From Bacillota bacterium (GTDB lineage: Bacteria; Bacillota; Halanaerobiia; B1SED10-174), in the NCBI GenBank assembly GCA_007122335.1, contig SKTZ01000069.1:1-42334 (forward strand): DNA of 42,334 bases, in the 5' to 3' direction. Position numbers and translations under genes: made by a program. Shown piece by piece: positions 40,081 through 42,334 of this stretch. Position 1 is the stretch's first letter; each line of letters opens with the position of its first letter. The notes beneath the pieces were generated by a model. It saw only the letters and a list, made by a program, of their open reading frames with translations. It had not been told where the DNA came from and made no database searches.

Positions 40081-41098
40081 GGGGGAACCCTCCTTCGGCA
40101 ATATCCTTTAAAATTGTTGTTACCAGGTCAACCATGCCCTGCCAATCATCCATGTTTAAAAGAGATACAGGGCTGTGAATATACCTGCAGGGAAGGGAAA
40201 GCCCAATAGTTGGTATTCCCTCTTCCACCAGGTGGATCCGGCCGGCATCTGTGCCTCCAATATTGGAACGCCGCAATTGATAACGTATGCCTTCTTTTTC
40301 AGCCAGTTCAATTACCCTTTTATTCAGGTTTTGGTTGGCCAGAAAAGATCGATCCATAAGTGTGATGGCTGGTCCTTCTCCCATTGTAGTTGAATATCGG
40401 TGTTCGGGGCTTTCGGGAACATCAGAAGCAGTTGTGCCTTCAAGGACAATAGCCAGATCCGGTTTTACATTGCTTGCTGCCACACCTGCCCCTCGCAGTC
40501 CAACTTCCTCCTGGACCGTAAAAGCCCCGCAGACATTAACGGGAGGTTTGCTCTTAAGGATTTCCAGTATGGCAGTACAACCAGCCCTATCATCAAAAGC
40601 CTTACCCTTCATTACCCTATCACTAATAAATTCTGTTCGGGTGGCGAAGGTAATCTGGTCTCCTATTTTTGTCTTGTTTTTTGCTTCCTCTTCGCTGCTC
40701 GCTCCTATATCAATAAAAAGTTCCTGGCGGGAAAAAGGCTTGTTCCTTTCATTTTTCTTCTGAAGGTGAATAGGTTTGGCTCCAACAATACCCAGAGTTT
40801 TTTCCTCACCAATGTATACTTTTTTCCCTACAACTACCCTCAGGTCAATCCCGCCAACTGGAGCAAATTTTAATAACCCGCTGGACTCATACCCCATAAC
40901 CATGAAACCAACTTCATCCATGTGGCTGGCCAGCATAACAAGGGGCGTATTTTTTGCTTCGTGCCGGGCATACATATTGCCCATGGCATCAACACTCAGT
41001 TTTAGTTTTTCCAAAGCAAGTTTTTCCTTTAAAAAGCTACGAACCTGACCCTCTCGACCGGCGATTCCTGGCAGCTCAGTTAGCTCTTTTATAAGCAT
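40064..41098 (-). CDS. M42-family metallopeptidase (second of three in tandem)
   Basis: 344 residues. Ligands: ASHMDEVG, AFDDRAG, TVQEEVGLRG, VLEGTTASD (Glu rather than the Asp of its neighbours) and CRYIHSPVSL. The EGTTASD form is the common one in TET peptidases and endoglucanase-like YsdC/FrvX types, so this paralogue differs in metal site 2 from the other two. ATG 41098 follows GGAGGG and overlaps the preceding gene's last 10 nt. A paralogue clearly distinct in sequence from genes one and three, suggesting different substrate preference. Confidence 0.92.
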   Translation of the reverse strand: MLIKELTELPGIAGREGQVRSFLKEKLALEKLKLSVDAMGNMYARHEAKNTPLVMLASHMDEVGFMVMGYESSGLLKFAPVGGIDLRVVVGKKVYIGEEKTLGIVGAKPIHLQKKNERNKPFSRQELFIDIGASSEEEAKNKTKIGDQITFATRTEFISDRVMKGKAFDDRAGCTAILEILKSKPPVNVCGAFTVQEEVGLRGAGVAASNVKPDLAIVLEGTTASDVPESPEHRYSTTMGEGPAITLMDRSFLANQNLNKRVIELAEKEGIRYQLRRSNIGGTDAGRIHLVEEGIPTIGLSLPCRYIHSPVSLLNMDDWQGMVDLVTTILKDIAEGGFPLGKNY

Positions 41099-42141
41099 GT
41101 CAATCCCTCCACTAATTCGGCATCGGCCTCCTGACAGAACTTTGCAATCAATTTCCCGGTCCTGCGGACGTCCCTGATATCAATAACTTCCAGGGGAGAA
41201 TGCATATTGGCCAGGGGAATAGATAGTAAAGCTGTGGCAACCCCGCATCTGCTCATCTGAATGGCGTAAGCATCGGTCCCTCCAGGATGAGGAGATGGTT
41301 CCAACTGGGTCGGGATATCATTTTCGCCTGCAATTTTCTGAAGGCGGGCAAAAAGATCCGGATGAACATGGGGACCAATTCCCAGGGCAGGCCCTTTATT
41401 GGCCTCAATACTCTGTTCCTTTTCCTGTCCCGGTCTTTGAGCAAACCCCACGTCAACTGCAATGCCCAGGGCAGGGTTAAGTTTGAAGGAACTGGCAATT
41501 GCCCCTCTTACCCCAACCTCTTCCTGAACTGTGGCCACAAAGGCCACATCAAAGCCAGGGGTAATATCTTCCAGGTCAAGAAGGGCCTGGTGTAAAGCAG
41601 CTACTCCTGCTCTATCATCAAGGCTTTTCCCTGTACAGACATTTTCATTGAACCATTGCAGTTCCTGATTAAAGGTTATGGGATCTCCAACCCGGATTTT
41701 TTTTGCAAGAGGCTCCTTTTCCATACCGCAATCCACGAAAATTTTATCCAGGGGAATAGCTTTTTCCCTCTCCTCCGGTTTCTGAAGATGGGGAGGTTTT
41801 GCTCCAATTATCCCATGAACTTTTTCTTTTCCCCAGATGATAACTTCCTGGCCTGGAAGCAGGCGGGGGTCAATCCCTCCAATTGGTTCTAAGCGAACAA
41901 AACCCTCTTTATCAATTTCATTAACTAAAAAACCAATTTCGTCCTGATGAGCTGCGACCATAATAGGAGGTTTGGAATTATCTTTTCCTTTTTTCCAGGC
42001 AATAACATTGCCCAGAGTATCAACTTCAACCTCGTCAGCAAGCTCTTCCCAGGCTTTGACAATATGTTTCGTTACTTCTCTTTCCAGCCCTGAAATTCCA
42101 GGGGTATTACTGAGAGTTGCTATGAATTTTTTTAAGTCCAT
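41089..42141 (-). CDS. M42-family metallopeptidase (first of three in tandem)
   Basis: 350 residues. Ligands: AAHQDEIG (Gln in place of the usual Met between His and Asp), SLDDRAG, TVQEEVGVRG, AVDVGFAQRPG and LANMHSPLEV. AGGAGG is 5 nt before ATG 42141. First gene of an overlapping three-gene set. Upstream (42142-42334) no convincing promoter hexamers were found in the A/T-rich stretch, which reaches the window edge. Confidence 0.92.
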   Translation of the reverse strand: MDLKKFIATLSNTPGISGLEREVTKHIVKAWEELADEVEVDTLGNVIAWKKGKDNSKPPIMVAAHQDEIGFLVNEIDKEGFVRLEPIGGIDPRLLPGQEVIIWGKEKVHGIIGAKPPHLQKPEEREKAIPLDKIFVDCGMEKEPLAKKIRVGDPITFNQELQWFNENVCTGKSLDDRAGVAALHQALLDLEDITPGFDVAFVATVQEEVGVRGAIASSFKLNPALGIAVDVGFAQRPGQEKEQSIEANKGPALGIGPHVHPDLFARLQKIAGENDIPTQLEPSPHPGGTDAYAIQMSRCGVATALLSIPLANMHSPLEVIDIRDVRRTGKLIAKFCQEADAELVEGLTCL

Positions 42142-42334
42142 TGCTTACCTCCTCTTCCAGTTGCTAATACTATTAACTTCTTTAAGATTTTTATTCTCCC
42201 TGCTAATATTTGAAAAGGTTTAAGTAATTTTTCACACCCCTACCGTAAATATCTTAATAAAAAAAAGGGAAATTTAAAAACTGGAAGAATATCTAATAGG
42301 ATTGAAAAATTACCGAATTGATTTTTGCAAAAAA

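Noticed and set aside
1-42334. tRNA, rRNA, CRISPR arrays, insertion sequences, prophage genes
   Set aside because: None recognised by eye; no transposase-like or repeat-spacer pattern was found. The tyrosine recombinase has no phage or integron neighbours.

Overview
The window reads as a chromosomal segment of an anaerobic Firmicute with an outer membrane. Gram-positive-type features are LexA boxes of the GAAC-N4-GTTC kind, strong GGAGG ribosome binding sites, many TTG starts, and the clostridial gene order miaB-mutS-mutL-miaA-hfq. Outer-membrane features are an usher-like barrel protein and a periplasmic-type chaperone. A superoxide reductase and a ferritin-like protein point to anaerobic life. 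Several sodium-type transporters (NhaC, NSS) fit a salt-loving Halanaerobiales-like lineage. The lineage is inference; no rRNA or other marker is present.

Layout. (1) 1-7501: housekeeping block on + : miaB (5' end outside the window), mutS, mutL, miaA, hfq, dapF. (2) 7593-11294: a small membrane protein, two exported TPR proteins flanking a family-4 uracil-DNA glycosylase, and an M20-type carbamoylase/allantoate amidohydrolase. (3) 11295-17734: the most unusual part. A 0.5-kb regulatory region carries a terminator and then four 7-bp direct repeats spaced exactly 11 bp apart, ending on a TATAAT box. It precedes an operon of two secreted subunit-like proteins, a PapD-like chaperone and a 1029-residue usher-like outer-membrane protein, and the operon ends in a perfect 13-bp terminator. 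The central subunit gene has a strong hairpin on each side, suggesting stoichiometry control at the mRNA level. (4) 17743-19881: a lone molybdopterin oxidoreductase. (5) 19890-22446: SOS module: lexA and a divergent yneA-like LysM division inhibitor, each with tandem LexA boxes at 15-bp spacing, then a Xer-type tyrosine recombinase preceded by a 28-bp dif-like palindrome. (6) 22457-25004: an alpha-oxoamine synthase and a zinc dehydrogenase, with a clear promoter and palindromic operator. (7) 25066-31035, minus strand: a UppP homologue, superoxide reductase and ferritin-like protein, an NSS symporter with its tiny MetS-like subunit and NhaC, and a DHH phosphoesterase. (8) 31114-37411: PolX (+), then HAD phosphatase, MFS and MATE transporters (-), then a histone-deacetylase-family protein with a zinc-ribbon tail (+). 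(9) 37412-42141, minus: three overlapping M42 aminopeptidase genes followed by a YtcJ-like amidohydrolase.

How the genes fit together. Block 1 combines mismatch repair, tRNA i6A/ms2i6A modification, RNA chaperone and lysine/peptidoglycan precursor synthesis. Block 3 looks like a complete export and assembly route for a surface fibre or coat. Block 5 is an SOS response with division arrest. Blocks 7 to 9 suggest a sodium-driven amino-acid and peptide economy: an NSS symporter with Na+/H+ antiporter, three peptidases, and amidases. In clostridia lexA often lies close to hfq; here about 13 kb of accessory genes, including the usher operon, lies between them.
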